The notes: generated by a model not told the origin, from the letters alone. A stretch of DNA of 64,000 bases from Streptomyces diastatochromogenes (GCF_002242805.1 NZ_MCGQ01000007.1:682001-746000); one strand, 5' to 3'; positions 25,109-33,102 are shown, counted from the stretch's first letter. A program made the numbers and translations.

Positions 25109-25444
25109 TCAGGGATTTGGGTCGGGGGTATGCAGGACGAGGTCGAGCAGCCCCGGGAAGCGTGCGTCGAACTCCGTCCGGCGCAGCCGGTTGACCCGCT
25201 TGGGCCCCTCGTCCCGCTGTTCGACCAGGCCCGCGCCGCGCAGTACCGCGAAGTGGTGGCTGAGGGCCGCCTTGCCGACCGGCACGTCGAAGCTGCCGCA
25301 GCTGCGGGACCACTCGGTGGAGCCGGCCAGCTCCCTGACCAGGGTGAGGCGCACGGGGTCGGCGAGGGCGGAGAGCGCGGTGAGGACGGACACCTGATCG
25401 GGGTGGGTGTGCTCCGGGGCGGCCCGGTGGCTGCTCGCGGCCAT
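25109..25444 (-). CDS. ArsR-family transcriptional regulator
   Basis: 111 residues from ATG 25444, with AGGAGG 5 nt upstream. Winged HTH of the ArsR type (VLTALSALADPVRLTLVREL at about 19-38; recognition helix around KAALSHHFAVLRGAGLV). The usual metal-site cysteines near the recognition helix are not evident (a single Cys in SRSCGSF), so it probably responds to something other than arsenite, perhaps oxidation or an organic ligand. It is divergent from a quinone oxidoreductase, with two matching dyads between them. Confidence 0.9.
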   Translation of the reverse strand: MAASSHRAAPEHTHPDQVSVLTALSALADPVRLTLVRELAGSTEWSRSCGSFDVPVGKAALSHHFAVLRGAGLVEQRDEGPKRVNRLRRTEFDARFPGLLDLVLHTPDPNP

Positions 25445-25483
25445 GCCGCCCTCCTCGCTGCCGTGTCCGCTCGACCACTTGCC

Positions 25484-25537
25484 GAGTGTTCGATGAAAAT
25501 CATACACTCGCGAGTGTTCGCTTTTTGTTGAACACTC
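25484..25537. promoter_or_regulatory. Twin 26-bp ArsR-type operators
   Basis: Two tandem copies of GAGTGTTC-N10-GAACACTC: 25484-25509 (its second arm ATACACTC has two mismatches) and 25512-25537 (perfect 8-bp arms). They are 28 bp apart centre to centre, and their adjoining halves form the palindrome ACACTCGCGAGTGT (25504-25517). They lie between the divergent ArsR and oxidoreductase starts. Most likely the ArsR protein binds here to repress both genes. Confidence 0.75.
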
Positions 25538-25558
25538 TTCCCGAGCCGGAGGTGCGCC

Positions 25559-26533
25559 ATGCGCGCGGTCGAGTTCCAGCAGTACGGCGGTCCCGAGGTG
25601 CTGAGGGCGGTGACGGCCGAGGCGCCCGAGCCCGGCCCCGGCCAGGTGAGCATCGACGTGGCCTACACGGGCGTGAACTTCGCCGACCTGAAGGCCCGCG
25701 CGGAGGGCTACCGGGTGCCGGAGCTGCCCTACGTCCCCGGCCTGGAGGTCTCCGGCCGGATCCGCGCACTCGGCGCGGGCGTCACCGGCCTGGCCGTCGG
25801 CCAGGAGGTGGCGGCGCTGACGGAGGGCGGGGCGTACGCGGAGGTGGTCGTGGCCGACACGACCACCGTCTTCCCGCTCCCCTCGGGCGTGGACCTGCGC
25901 ACGGCGGCCACGCTCCCGACGGTCCTGCCGACGGCGTACGCCCTGATCCACCAGGTCGGCCGGCTCCAGCCCGGCGAGACGGTCCTGGTCCAGGGAGCGG
26001 CCGGCGGTATCGGCACGGTGGCCGGCCAGCTGGCCCGGGCGGCGGGCGCCGGAGCGGTGTACGGCGTGGTGTCCTCGGCGGCGAAGGCGGCCTTCGCCAA
26101 GGAGCACGGCTACGACGAGGTGTTCGTCGGCGCCTTCCAGGACCCGGTGCGGCAGGCCACCGGCGGCCGGGGCGTCGACCTGGTCCTGGACCCGGTCGGC
26201 GGCGACACCCTGCGCGCGGGCCTCGCCTCCCTGGCGCCCTTCGGCCGCCTGGTCTCCTTCGGCAACGCCGGCTCCGCCGAGCCGTGGACCGTGGGCCAGC
26301 CCGAGCTGTACCCGCTCGGCATCTCGGTCTCCGGCTTCTCCATCCTGACCCTCGCGAGGACGGCCCCGGCCGAGCTGCGCCGCCTGTCCGAACAGGCCTT
26401 CGCCAAGGCGGTCGACGGCACGGTGGCCCTGCCGGTCACGGCCGAGTTCCCCCTGGCGGACGCGGCGGAGGCACACCGGCTGATGGGCGCCCGGACGAGC
26501 ACGGGGAAGCTGCTGCTCCGCGTGACCGCCTAG
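25559..26533 (+). CDS. Zinc-independent NADPH:quinone oxidoreductase (MDR family)
   Basis: 324 residues. Medium-chain reductase fold beginning MRAVEFQQYGGPEVLRAV, with a GroES-like N-terminal domain and a Rossmann motif VLVQGAAGGIGTVAGQLARA at about residues 142-161. It lacks the structural-zinc cysteines of alcohol dehydrogenases, so it is a quinone-oxidoreductase-type enzyme reducing quinones or activated alkenes with NADPH. Divergent from the ArsR regulator, with operators between them, suggesting induction by electrophiles or quinones. Only 10 bp separate its end from the convergent kinase gene. Confidence 0.92.
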   Translation: MRAVEFQQYGGPEVLRAVTAEAPEPGPGQVSIDVAYTGVNFADLKARAEGYRVPELPYVPGLEVSGRIRALGAGVTGLAVGQEVAALTEGGAYAEVVVADTTTVFPLPSGVDLRTAATLPTVLPTAYALIHQVGRLQPGETVLVQGAAGGIGTVAGQLARAAGAGAVYGVVSSAAKAAFAKEHGYDEVFVGAFQDPVRQATGGRGVDLVLDPVGGDTLRAGLASLAPFGRLVSFGNAGSAEPWTVGQPELYPLGISVSGFSILTLARTAPAELRRLSEQAFAKAVDGTVALPVTAEFPLADAAEAHRLMGARTSTGKLLLRVTA

Positions 26534-26543
26534 GCGCCCCGTC

Positions 26544-28439
26544 TCACGTCCTCGCCCAGCTCTGGGAGGCGGCGCCGGACTGGCAGGTCGCCTCGGCCGT
26601 CCCGCCGCCGTAGGCGAGGTCGAGGCAGCCGCCGTCGTAGACGGTGCTCAGGGAGTTGCCCGAGCCCGTCTTCCACAGGCGGACGTTGCTGCTCTGGGCG
26701 CAGTCGCCGACGAAGACGGCCTGGCCTTTGCCGTTGGCGCTCAGGCACGCGCCGGACGACACGTTGACGACCTTGACGGAGCCGCCCGAGGCGCTGCGGA
26801 ACGTCCACACGGCGGACGAGGCCGAGCAGTCACCGAGACCCGTGGAGCCGTAGACCTGGATCAGGCACTTGTCGTTCTCGCCGTTCTTGAGCCGGAAGTT
26901 TCCCGTGCCGGGGCTGGTCGTGGCGGTCCCTCCGGAAGAGGAGCCACCGGAGCTGCTGGAACCGCCCGATGAACCGCCCGAGGAGCCCCCGGAGGAGCCG
27001 CCGGAGCTGCTGGAACCGCCGGACGAGCCGCCCGAGCCGGAGCCCGAGCCACCGCCGCTGGTGCTGGTTCCGCCACCCGTCGAACCCGAGCCACCGGAGT
27101 CGCCCGAGCCACCGGCGCCGTCCTTGCCGCCTCCCGAACCTCCCTTGCCCGGCTTCTTCTTCCCCGCGGGAGAGGCCGAGCCCTTCCCGCCCGGTTTCCC
27201 GCTGCCGGACGGGCTCGCGGAGGACTGACCGGGCGCCGGATCGGCCGACGCGGAGACGGAGGCCCCGGGGGTGCCCGCGGTGTCCTCCCGGCCGGAGTCG
27301 GTGGCGTACGGCAGGAGCTGTAAGGCCAGGGTCGCCGTACCGACGACGACCACGGCCGGTACGACCGCCAACAGGATGCGCGTACGACGCCGTTCGCGGG
27401 GCCGCTCCGCCTCCCGCTGCTTCCCGGAGGGCCGTACGACCACCTCGGGCTCGGCCCCGGCCTCCGGCTCGGGCTCCGGTTCGGGCTCCACCGCCGTCAC
27501 CTCCGGCACCTGCGCCGCGAACGCCGCCCGCGCGGCCAGCCGTTCGGTGACGGACTCGGGCCACAGCGGGGGCTCGGACGGGCCCCGGCCGGCGGCCAGT
27601 TCGAGGAGTTCGGCGGCGCTGGGCCGGCCCTCGGGATCCTTGTCCAGGCAGGACGCGACGACGGCGGCCAGCTCCGCGTCCGCCTCGCGCAGCTCCTCCA
27701 GGTCGGGCTGCTCGTGCACGATCCGGTACAGCACGCCGTGCCCGGACTCGTCCCCGAACGGCGGCCGCCCGCTGCCCGCGAACGCGATCACCGAACCCAG
27801 CGCGAACACGTCCACCGCGCCGGTCAACCGCCGTGCCCCCGAGGCCTGTTCGGGAGACATGTAGGCGGGGGTGCCCACCACCATGCCGGTCCGGGTCAGC
27901 TGGCTCTGCTCGGCGGCCCGGGCGACCCCGAAGTCGATGAGGGTGACCCCCTCAAGGGTGAGCATGACGTTGGACGGCTTGACGTCCCGGTGCACCATGT
28001 CCAGCTCGTGCACCGCCGCCAGCCCCGCCGCGGCCTCCCGCAGCAGCAGCCACAGCGCCTCGGGCGGCAGCGGCCCGCCGTGCACCTCAAGAGCCTCGCG
28101 CAGGGTCAGTCCCGGCACGTACGCGGTGGCGAACCACGGCGGCCTGGCATCCCGGTCGCCCGCCAGCAGCGGCGCGGTGGCCTCGGCGGGCAGCCGGGCG
28201 AGGTTGTCCAGCTCGTGCCCGAAGCGCCGTACGAAGTCCTGGTCCTCGCCCACCACGGAGGGCAGCACCTGCTTGACGGCCGCGTACCGGCCCTCGTGCA
28301 CACCCAGGTAGACCCGCCCCATGCCGCCGGCCCCGAGCCGCCCGACCAGCGGGATCGGCCCGATCCGCCGGGGATCGCCGTCCTCCAGCGACTCGACGCC
28401 GTTCTGTTCCCCGTTCAAGTCTCTCCCCCTGTGGGTCAC
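26544..28439 (-). CDS. Membrane Ser/Thr protein kinase with extracellular ricin-type lectin tail
   Basis: 631 residues. The PknB-type kinase domain covers about 26-290: Gly-loop GRLGAGGMGRVYLG (33-46), Lys 56 in AAVKQ, catalytic HRDVKPSN and the DFG of LIDFGVARA. A Pro/Glu juxtamembrane part and one helix (about 356-380) follow, then a Gly/Ser-rich linker and a C-terminal beta-trefoil lectin (from about 505, NFRLKNGENDKCLIQVYG). It should couple binding of a cell-wall sugar or other outside ligand to cytoplasmic phosphorylation. An in-frame TTA codon (27321-27323, codon 373) lies within the membrane helix, implying bldA dependence. Starts are GTG 28439 or, with a better ribosome-binding site, TTG 28418. 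Confidence 0.93.
   Translation of the reverse strand: MTHRGRDLNGEQNGVESLEDGDPRRIGPIPLVGRLGAGGMGRVYLGVHEGRYAAVKQVLPSVVGEDQDFVRRFGHELDNLARLPAEATAPLLAGDRDARPPWFATAYVPGLTLREALEVHGGPLPPEALWLLLREAAAGLAAVHELDMVHRDVKPSNVMLTLEGVTLIDFGVARAAEQSQLTRTGMVVGTPAYMSPEQASGARRLTGAVDVFALGSVIAFAGSGRPPFGDESGHGVLYRIVHEQPDLEELREADAELAAVVASCLDKDPEGRPSAAELLELAAGRGPSEPPLWPESVTERLAARAAFAAQVPEVTAVEPEPEPEPEAGAEPEVVVRPSGKQREAERPRERRRTRILLAVVPAVVVVGTATLALQLLPYATDSGREDTAGTPGASVSASADPAPGQSSASPSGSGKPGGKGSASPAGKKKPGKGGSGGGKDGAGGSGDSGGSGSTGGGTSTSGGGSGSGSGGSSGGSSSSGGSSGGSSGGSSGGSSSSGGSSSGGTATTSPGTGNFRLKNGENDKCLIQVYGSTGLGDCSASSAVWTFRSASGGSVKVVNVSSGACLSANGKGQAVFVGDCAQSSNVRLWKTGSGNSLSTVYDGGCLDLAYGGGTAEATCQSGAASQSWART
26930..27080. 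repeat. Tandem repeats encoding the Gly/Ser-rich linker of the kinase
   Basis: Near-identical repeats (for example GGAGCTGCTGGAACCGCC at two places about 60 bp apart) encode runs of SSGGSSGG. The low-complexity DNA is prone to slippage, so linker length may vary between strains. The linker separates the membrane helix from the lectin domain. Confidence 0.7.
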
Positions 28440-28498
28440 TTGGCTTTCTGCAACCTACTTCAGCGACAGCACCGGCGGCTCCGGGGGGCGTGCGCACG

Positions 28499-28555
28499 GA
28501 AAAAAGGGCCGGGCCGGGCCGCACCCGTCTCGAACGGATGCGGACCGGCCCGGCC
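28499..28555 (-). terminator. Strong intrinsic terminator of the secreted lectin gene
   Basis: Read on the minus strand, a very GC-rich stem (about 17 bp, 28506-28555, GGCCGGGCCGG arms around a CCGTTCGAGACGGG tip) is followed by TTTTTTCC (28505-28498). It lies 24 bp after the lectin stop codon and upstream of the kinase gene, so the two lectin-bearing genes are probably separate transcripts. Confidence 0.85.
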
Positions 28556-28578
28556 AACTCGACCCAACGAGCTGCGGA

Positions 28579-29025
28579 TCAGCTCCAGCGCTGGCGCGGG
28601 GCGCCCGCGTCGGGAGCGGTGACGACGGCCCCGCTGGGCGACAGCCCGAGGGTGCGCCCGGTCGCCTTGTTCTGCAGGTTCCAGCCCGAGGAGTCGTTGC
28701 TCTCGTACCACCTCTGGTAGTCGCCGCCGTTGCACGCACCCAGGTAGACGGCGCCGTTGCTGTTGCTGTCGAGGCACTTCCCGGTGAGGTGGTGCTTCAT
28801 GGTGAAGGAGCCGTCGGACTGCTTGTTCTCGTCCCACTTCATGCTCGCCCCGGTGGCGGAGGTCGTACGGACCTTGCTGTTGAAGTAGGCCAGGTACTCG
28901 CCGTTGCTCTTGCTCTTCCAGGTGACGGCGTGGTCGGCGGCGAATGCCTGCCCCGTACCCGCAAGGGCCAACACCGGGGCGAGACATGCCGCGGCGACGA
29001 ACTTGGCCACCAAACGCTTCTTCAT
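28579..29025 (-). CDS. Secreted ricin-type beta-trefoil lectin protein
   Basis: 148 residues with a Sec signal peptide (about 1-29, cleavage after AFA in GQAFAADH). The mature part resembles RICIN beta-trefoil repeats: GKCLDSNSNGAVYLGACNGG, then QRWYESN and a closing QRW. No enzyme domain is attached. Such small lectins bind sugars or glycans outside the cell. It sits directly upstream of the lectin-tailed kinase on the same strand, suggesting related origin or function, though a terminator separates them. ATG 29025. Confidence 0.85.
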   Translation of the reverse strand: MKKRLVAKFVAAACLAPVLALAGTGQAFAADHAVTWKSKSNGEYLAYFNSKVRTTSATGASMKWDENKQSDGSFTMKHHLTGKCLDSNSNGAVYLGACNGGDYQRWYESNDSSGWNLQNKATGRTLGLSPSGAVVTAPDAGAPRQRWS

Positions 29026-29215
29026 GGAGTTCCCCGTTCACAGGTCGAATGTCGTGTCCGGCGACAACGGCTGCCTCACCTGCGGGCGTACGACCGGTGA
29101 GCGGCGCGTGCGCTGCGTTCACCCGAGGGTGAAGAGTGACAGCGGCCTTGACATGCCGAATCGATCATTGAGGTCGGCGTCACGCTACCCCGCCGCGATC
29201 ACCCCCAGCAATGCG

Positions 29216-29983
29216 TTAACGCAGCCGCGACGACGCCAGGATCGACAGCAGATGGGCCGGGACCATCAGCCAGGTGATCGCGGCCAGCGCGACCAGCGCC
29301 CAGCGGGTCACCTCCACCCCGCCCGTGAGTGTGTCCCCGACCGCCGCCGCCAGCAGGACCAGGGACGCCTCGATGCCGTTCGTCACCCGGTGGATCTTGA
29401 AGGCCGCCGCCAGCCGTCGCACGGTGGCCACGCCCTGCGACCGCGGCCGGGTCGACTCGTCGTCGGCCACCGCGAGTCCGCGCCGGGCCCGGGCCACGTC
29501 CACCAGGTCGGTCGAGGCCTTGAGCAGGACCACCCCGAGCGCGGTGGCGATGCCCAGCGAGAGCCAGCCGCCGAGGCCGTTCTCCGCCGCCCGGAACCCG
29601 ATCCCCGCCATCAGCGCCGCGTCCGCGAGGTACGCCCCGAGCCGGTCCACGTAGATGCCGGTCGCGCTGTTCTGCCCCTTCCAGCGGGCGACCTCGCCGT
29701 CCACGCAGTCGAAGAGGAGGAACAGCTGCATGAGGACGACGGCCAGGACGGCACCGGTCAGGCCGGGGATCAGCAGGGCCGCGCCGGAGGCGATCCCGCA
29801 CACCACCATGGTCCAGGTCAGCTGGTCCGGGGTGACCGGAGTGCGCACCAGCTGCCGGGTGAACCGCAGCGAGAGCCTGCGCATGTACAGCCGGCCCGCC
29901 CAGTGCTCCCCGTTGCGGCTCGCCAGCTTGGCGTACGGCTGGCAGACCTCCCGCAGCTCCTCCAGAACCGGGGCAGCGACCAT
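29216..29983 (-). CDS. CDP-alcohol phosphatidyltransferase-like membrane protein with altered active site
   Basis: 255 residues from ATG 29983 (GGGAGGG upstream); several hydrophobic helices. The family motif D-x2-D-G-x2-A-R-x8-G-x3-D-x3-D is nearly complete (DCVDGEVAR, then GIYVDRLGA), but the last Asp, the catalytic base, is Ala. Members normally join CDP-diacylglycerol or another CDP-alcohol to a second alcohol. With the base missing it may be inactive or use another residue. The gene stands alone, divergent from the deaminase gene 113 bp away. Confidence 0.85.
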   Translation of the reverse strand: MVAAPVLEELREVCQPYAKLASRNGEHWAGRLYMRRLSLRFTRQLVRTPVTPDQLTWTMVVCGIASGAALLIPGLTGAVLAVVLMQLFLLFDCVDGEVARWKGQNSATGIYVDRLGAYLADAALMAGIGFRAAENGLGGWLSLGIATALGVVLLKASTDLVDVARARRGLAVADDESTRPRSQGVATVRRLAAAFKIHRVTNGIEASLVLLAAAVGDTLTGGVEVTRWALVALAAITWLMVPAHLLSILASSRLR

Positions 29984-30096
29984 GGGCGTTTCCCTCCCGC
30001 GCGATGTGATCGGGCAAGGGTACAGAGGGGGTTCGGGCCACCCGAACGCGGGCGCCGCGCGTTGCCCGGGTGCCGTCACCGGGCAACAGTGAAGGC

Positions 30097-30546
30097 ATGG
30101 ATCAGCAACAGGCCCGCGCCTGGCTCGCCACCGCCGTCGCCGAGGCCCGCGCCGGACTCGCCGAGGGCGGCATCCCGATCGGCGCGGCCCTCTACGGCCC
30201 CGACGGCACCCTGCTGGGCCGCGGCCACAACCTCCGCGTCCAGAACGACGACCCCTCCATGCACGCGGAGACGGCGGCGTTCCAGGCGGCGGGACGGCAG
30301 CGCACGTACCGCGGCACGACCATGGTGACCACCCTCTCCCCCTGCTGGTACTGCAGCGGCCTGGTCCGCCAGTTCGGAATCCCCCGCGTGGTGATCGGCG
30401 AGGCGGCCACCTTCCACGGCGGCCACGACTGGCTCGCCGAGCACGGCGTGGAGATCGTGCTGCTGGACGCCCCCGAGTGCGTCGAGATGATGCGCGCCTT
30501 CGTCAAGGACAACCCGGCTCTGTGGAACGAGGACATCGGTGAGTGA
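30097..30546 (+). CDS. Zinc-dependent nucleoside/cytosine deaminase family protein
   Basis: 149 residues from ATG 30097. The zinc site is complete: HAE (in MHAETAAFQ, about residue 57) and PCWYC (about 88-92). The family includes cytosine, guanine and tRNA adenosine deaminases; length and NLRVQNDDPSMHAE are closest to nucleobase deaminases. The stop overlaps the next gene by 8 nt, so the deaminase and the dioxygenase are co-translated. Confidence 0.9.
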   Translation: MDQQQARAWLATAVAEARAGLAEGGIPIGAALYGPDGTLLGRGHNLRVQNDDPSMHAETAAFQAAGRQRTYRGTTMVTTLSPCWYCSGLVRQFGIPRVVIGEAATFHGGHDWLAEHGVEIVLLDAPECVEMMRAFVKDNPALWNEDIGE

Positions 30547-31510
30547 GCCCCGTTTTTCGATCCCGACCATCGACCTCCGGTCCTGGCTGGACGGCGGCCC
30601 CGAGGCCCGGGCGGCCCTCGCCCGTACCGTCGACCGGGCCCTGCGGACCGCCGGCTTCCTGCTGGTCACCGGGCACGGCGTGGAGCCGGAGCTGCGCGCC
30701 CGGATCCGCGCGGCCGCCCGGGACTTCTTCCTGCTGCCGGACGAGGTCAAGCGGCGGTACGAGGCCAAGGTCGGCGGGCGCGGCTGGCTGGGGCCCGGCG
30801 CCGAGGCCAACGCGTACGCGGAGGGCACCGAGACCCCGCCCGACCTGAAGGAGTCGCTGACCTTCGCCACGCACGAGCCGTTCGAGGACCCGGTCGTCAA
30901 CGCCGAGTGGTACGCGCCGAACGTGTGGCCGGCGGAGATCCCCGGGCTCCGGTCGCTGTGCGAGGAGTACCTCGCCGAGATGGCCGCGCTGGAGAAGGAA
31001 CTGCTGTCGCTGCTGGGGTACGCCCTCGGGCTCGAACCCGACTTCTTCTCCCGGCACATGGACCATCCGACGTACGGCTTCAACATCAACTGGTATCCGG
31101 GGACCGAGGTCGTCGGCGAGCCGGAGCCCGGGCAGTTCCGGATCGGGCCGCACACCGACTTCGGGACGGTCACCATCCTGGACCGGCAGGCGGGGAAGGG
31201 CGGTCTGCAGGTGTACACGGATGAGGGAGGGTGGGAGGACGCGCCCTACGACCCGGCGGCCTTCACCATCAACATCGGTGATCTGATGGCCCGTTGGACC
31301 GGTGACCGGTGGCGGTCGGGGCGGCACCGGGTGCTGCCGCCGCCCTCCGACGCGCCCGCCGAGGAGCTGATGTCCCTCGTGTACTTCGGCGAGTGCACGC
31401 CGGGCACGCTGGTCGAGTCCGTGCCGGCGCCGGTGGGCCGGGTGGCGTACCCGCCCGTCGACTCGCATGTGTACCTGCGGGAGAAGCTGGACTCGATCAC
31501 CGTCGGCTGA
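30539..31510 (+). CDS. Isopenicillin N synthase-like Fe(II) dioxygenase family protein
   Basis: 323 residues. A DIOX_N-type N-terminus (FSIPTIDLRSWLDGGPEAR) is followed by the jelly-roll core with the iron triad His/Asp in GPHTDFGTVTIL and the distal His in SGRHRVLPPP. The arginine of the usual RxS cosubstrate motif appears replaced by Leu (EELMSLVYF). GTG 30539 overlaps the deaminase end. Substrate unknown; possibly oxidation of a nucleobase or a small natural product. Confidence 0.88.
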   Translation: MSEPRFSIPTIDLRSWLDGGPEARAALARTVDRALRTAGFLLVTGHGVEPELRARIRAAARDFFLLPDEVKRRYEAKVGGRGWLGPGAEANAYAEGTETPPDLKESLTFATHEPFEDPVVNAEWYAPNVWPAEIPGLRSLCEEYLAEMAALEKELLSLLGYALGLEPDFFSRHMDHPTYGFNINWYPGTEVVGEPEPGQFRIGPHTDFGTVTILDRQAGKGGLQVYTDEGGWEDAPYDPAAFTINIGDLMARWTGDRWRSGRHRVLPPPSDAPAEELMSLVYFGECTPGTLVESVPAPVGRVAYPPVDSHVYLREKLDSITVG

Positions 31511-31560
31511 ACCCCCGTCCGATCATCATCGGCTGACCCCGCACGATCACCGTCGGTTAT
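31494..31560. repeat. Triplicated 17-bp repeat at the dioxygenase stop codon
   Basis: CGATCACCGTCGGCTGA (31494-31510, ending in the dioxygenase stop codon) recurs with changes at 31520-31536 (CGATCATCATCGGCTGA, stop preserved) and 31544-31560 (CGATCACCGTCGGTTAT). Periods are 26 and 24 bp. It looks like small tandem duplications of the gene's last codons. Confidence 0.7.
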
Positions 31561-31643
31561 TCACTTCCACGTTCGCCCCGCCACCCGTTCCACTGAAATG
31601 CCCCCGGTGGGCATGTCCCGGCCGCGTCCGACGGCATTCCCTT

Positions 31644-31676
31644 GAAGGGGGCCCACATTCACGGGCCCCCTTCTGC
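31644..31676 (+). terminator. Perfect hairpin just before the condensation-like gene
   Basis: 11-bp stem GAAGGGGGCCC (31644-31654) / GGGCCCCCTTC (31663-31673), 8-nt loop, followed by TGCG rather than a T-run. It lies 134 nt after the dioxygenase gene and 16 nt before the next start codon. It could end the upstream transcript or, if transcribed from upstream, form an attenuator or leader hairpin for the downstream gene. Confidence 0.6.
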
Positions 31677-31688
31677 GATCGGAGACGC

Positions 31689-33074
31689 GTGCGAATCACT
31701 GACATCCAGCGCTGCGAGGTCCGGCCGGGGCGGCTCGTCGAGTGGACGCTGAGTCCGGCCACCGTCGAGACGGCGAAGGGGCTCCCGGACGACTCCCGGC
31801 CGCCGGCCTACATCCAGGAGTCGCACATCAGGACGGCCAGGTCGGTGCGGGACGGCGGGCTGTTCGTGCCGACCTGGCTCGGTACCGCCTTCGACCTGCC
31901 GGGCCGGGTCGATCTCGACGTGCTCCAGGAGGCGCTGCGGGCCTGGACGCTGCGGCACGAGACGCTGCGCAGCGGCTTCCGCTGGGCGGGCGACCGGCTG
32001 CGCCGGTTCACCCTCGACGCCGGTGACGTGTCCCTGCGGCGCGAGACGGTCGGCGACTTCGCCGACGCGGACGCCCTGGTCGCGCATCTCCAGGACCGCT
32101 TCGACGCCGTAGCGGACGCCCTGCGCTGGCCGAACCTCATCTACACGGCGGTCGTGCGGGACGACTCGACCAGCGTGTACATGGCCTTCGACCACAGCAA
32201 CGTGGACGGCTATTCCGTGCACGGCATCCCCGCGGAGATCCACGAGCTGTACGCGGCGGGCGTCGAGGGGCGTGGACCCGTGGTGCGGACGCCGGCCGCG
32301 AGTTACGTCGATTTCTGCGAGATCGAGCGGGCGGATGCCGACCGGATCGACGGCAGCCATGACGTCGTGGCGCGCTGGCGGGAGTTCATCGGGCGGTGCG
32401 ACGGTACGCTGCCGAGCTTCCCCGTCGACGTCGGTCTGGAACCCGGCGGTCCGCTGCCGCCGCAGAAGATGCTCTGCGAGCCGCTCGTGGACGCGGACAC
32501 GGCCGCCGCGTTCGAGGCGTACTGCCGGCCCCACGGCGGCAGCCTGGTCGGTCTGCTGGCGGCCACCGGCCTGATCGTCCACGAACTCGGCGGGCAGTCC
32601 GTGTACCGGACGGTGGTGCCGTTCCACACCCGGGTGAAGTCCCGCTGGTCCGACTCGGTGGGCTGGTTCGTGGGCGGCGCCCCGATCGAGGTGCCCGTGG
32701 CCGGCACGCCCGACCTGCCGAGCACCCTCAGGGCCGTGCGCGCCGAGCTGCAGGCCAACCGGTCCCTCGCGCGCATGCCGCTCGCCCGGGTGCTGAAGCT
32801 GCTCGGCACGGACTTCCGGCCGACCTCCCCGGACCTGTACTCGATCGTCTCGTTCCTGGACGCCCGCGGCATCCCGGGCGCCGGGCAGTGGGCCGAGCAC
32901 AAGGCGTACGGGCTGATGCGGGTGTCGTACGGCGACCAGGTGTGCGTGTGGGTCTCCCGGCTGCACGACGGCCTGTGGCTGGCGAGCCGCTACCCGGACA
33001 CCGACGTGGCGGCCAAGAACGTGCGGCTGTACGTCGAACGGCTGAGGGATCTGCTCGCGGCGACGGCGTCGTAG
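31689..33074 (+). CDS. Condensation-domain-like acyltransferase family protein
   Basis: 461 residues from GTG 31689 (GGAG close upstream), with the two-lobed chloramphenicol acetyltransferase/NRPS-condensation fold. The motif normally HHxxxDG reads DHSNVDG: the second, catalytic His and Asp-Gly are kept and the first His is Asp. Later motifs fit (TVVPFHTRVKSRW and VGWFVGGAP). It has no carrier or adenylation domain, so it is a stand-alone enzyme, perhaps acylating a small molecule or lipid as PapA-type proteins do. It follows the deaminase/dioxygenase pair on the same strand. Substrate unknown. Confidence 0.82.
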   Translation: MRITDIQRCEVRPGRLVEWTLSPATVETAKGLPDDSRPPAYIQESHIRTARSVRDGGLFVPTWLGTAFDLPGRVDLDVLQEALRAWTLRHETLRSGFRWAGDRLRRFTLDAGDVSLRRETVGDFADADALVAHLQDRFDAVADALRWPNLIYTAVVRDDSTSVYMAFDHSNVDGYSVHGIPAEIHELYAAGVEGRGPVVRTPAASYVDFCEIERADADRIDGSHDVVARWREFIGRCDGTLPSFPVDVGLEPGGPLPPQKMLCEPLVDADTAAAFEAYCRPHGGSLVGLLAATGLIVHELGGQSVYRTVVPFHTRVKSRWSDSVGWFVGGAPIEVPVAGTPDLPSTLRAVRAELQANRSLARMPLARVLKLLGTDFRPTSPDLYSIVSFLDARGIPGAGQWAEHKAYGLMRVSYGDQVCVWVSRLHDGLWLASRYPDTDVAAKNVRLYVERLRDLLAATAS

Positions 33075-33102
33075 CCCGGTCAATTTCGTAACCCAACGGA
33101 CA

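Noticed and set aside
25445..26476. Apparent long fusion upstream of the ArsR protein
   Set aside because: The frame covers the divergent quinone oxidoreductase antisense; AGGAGG before ATG 25444 fixes the start.
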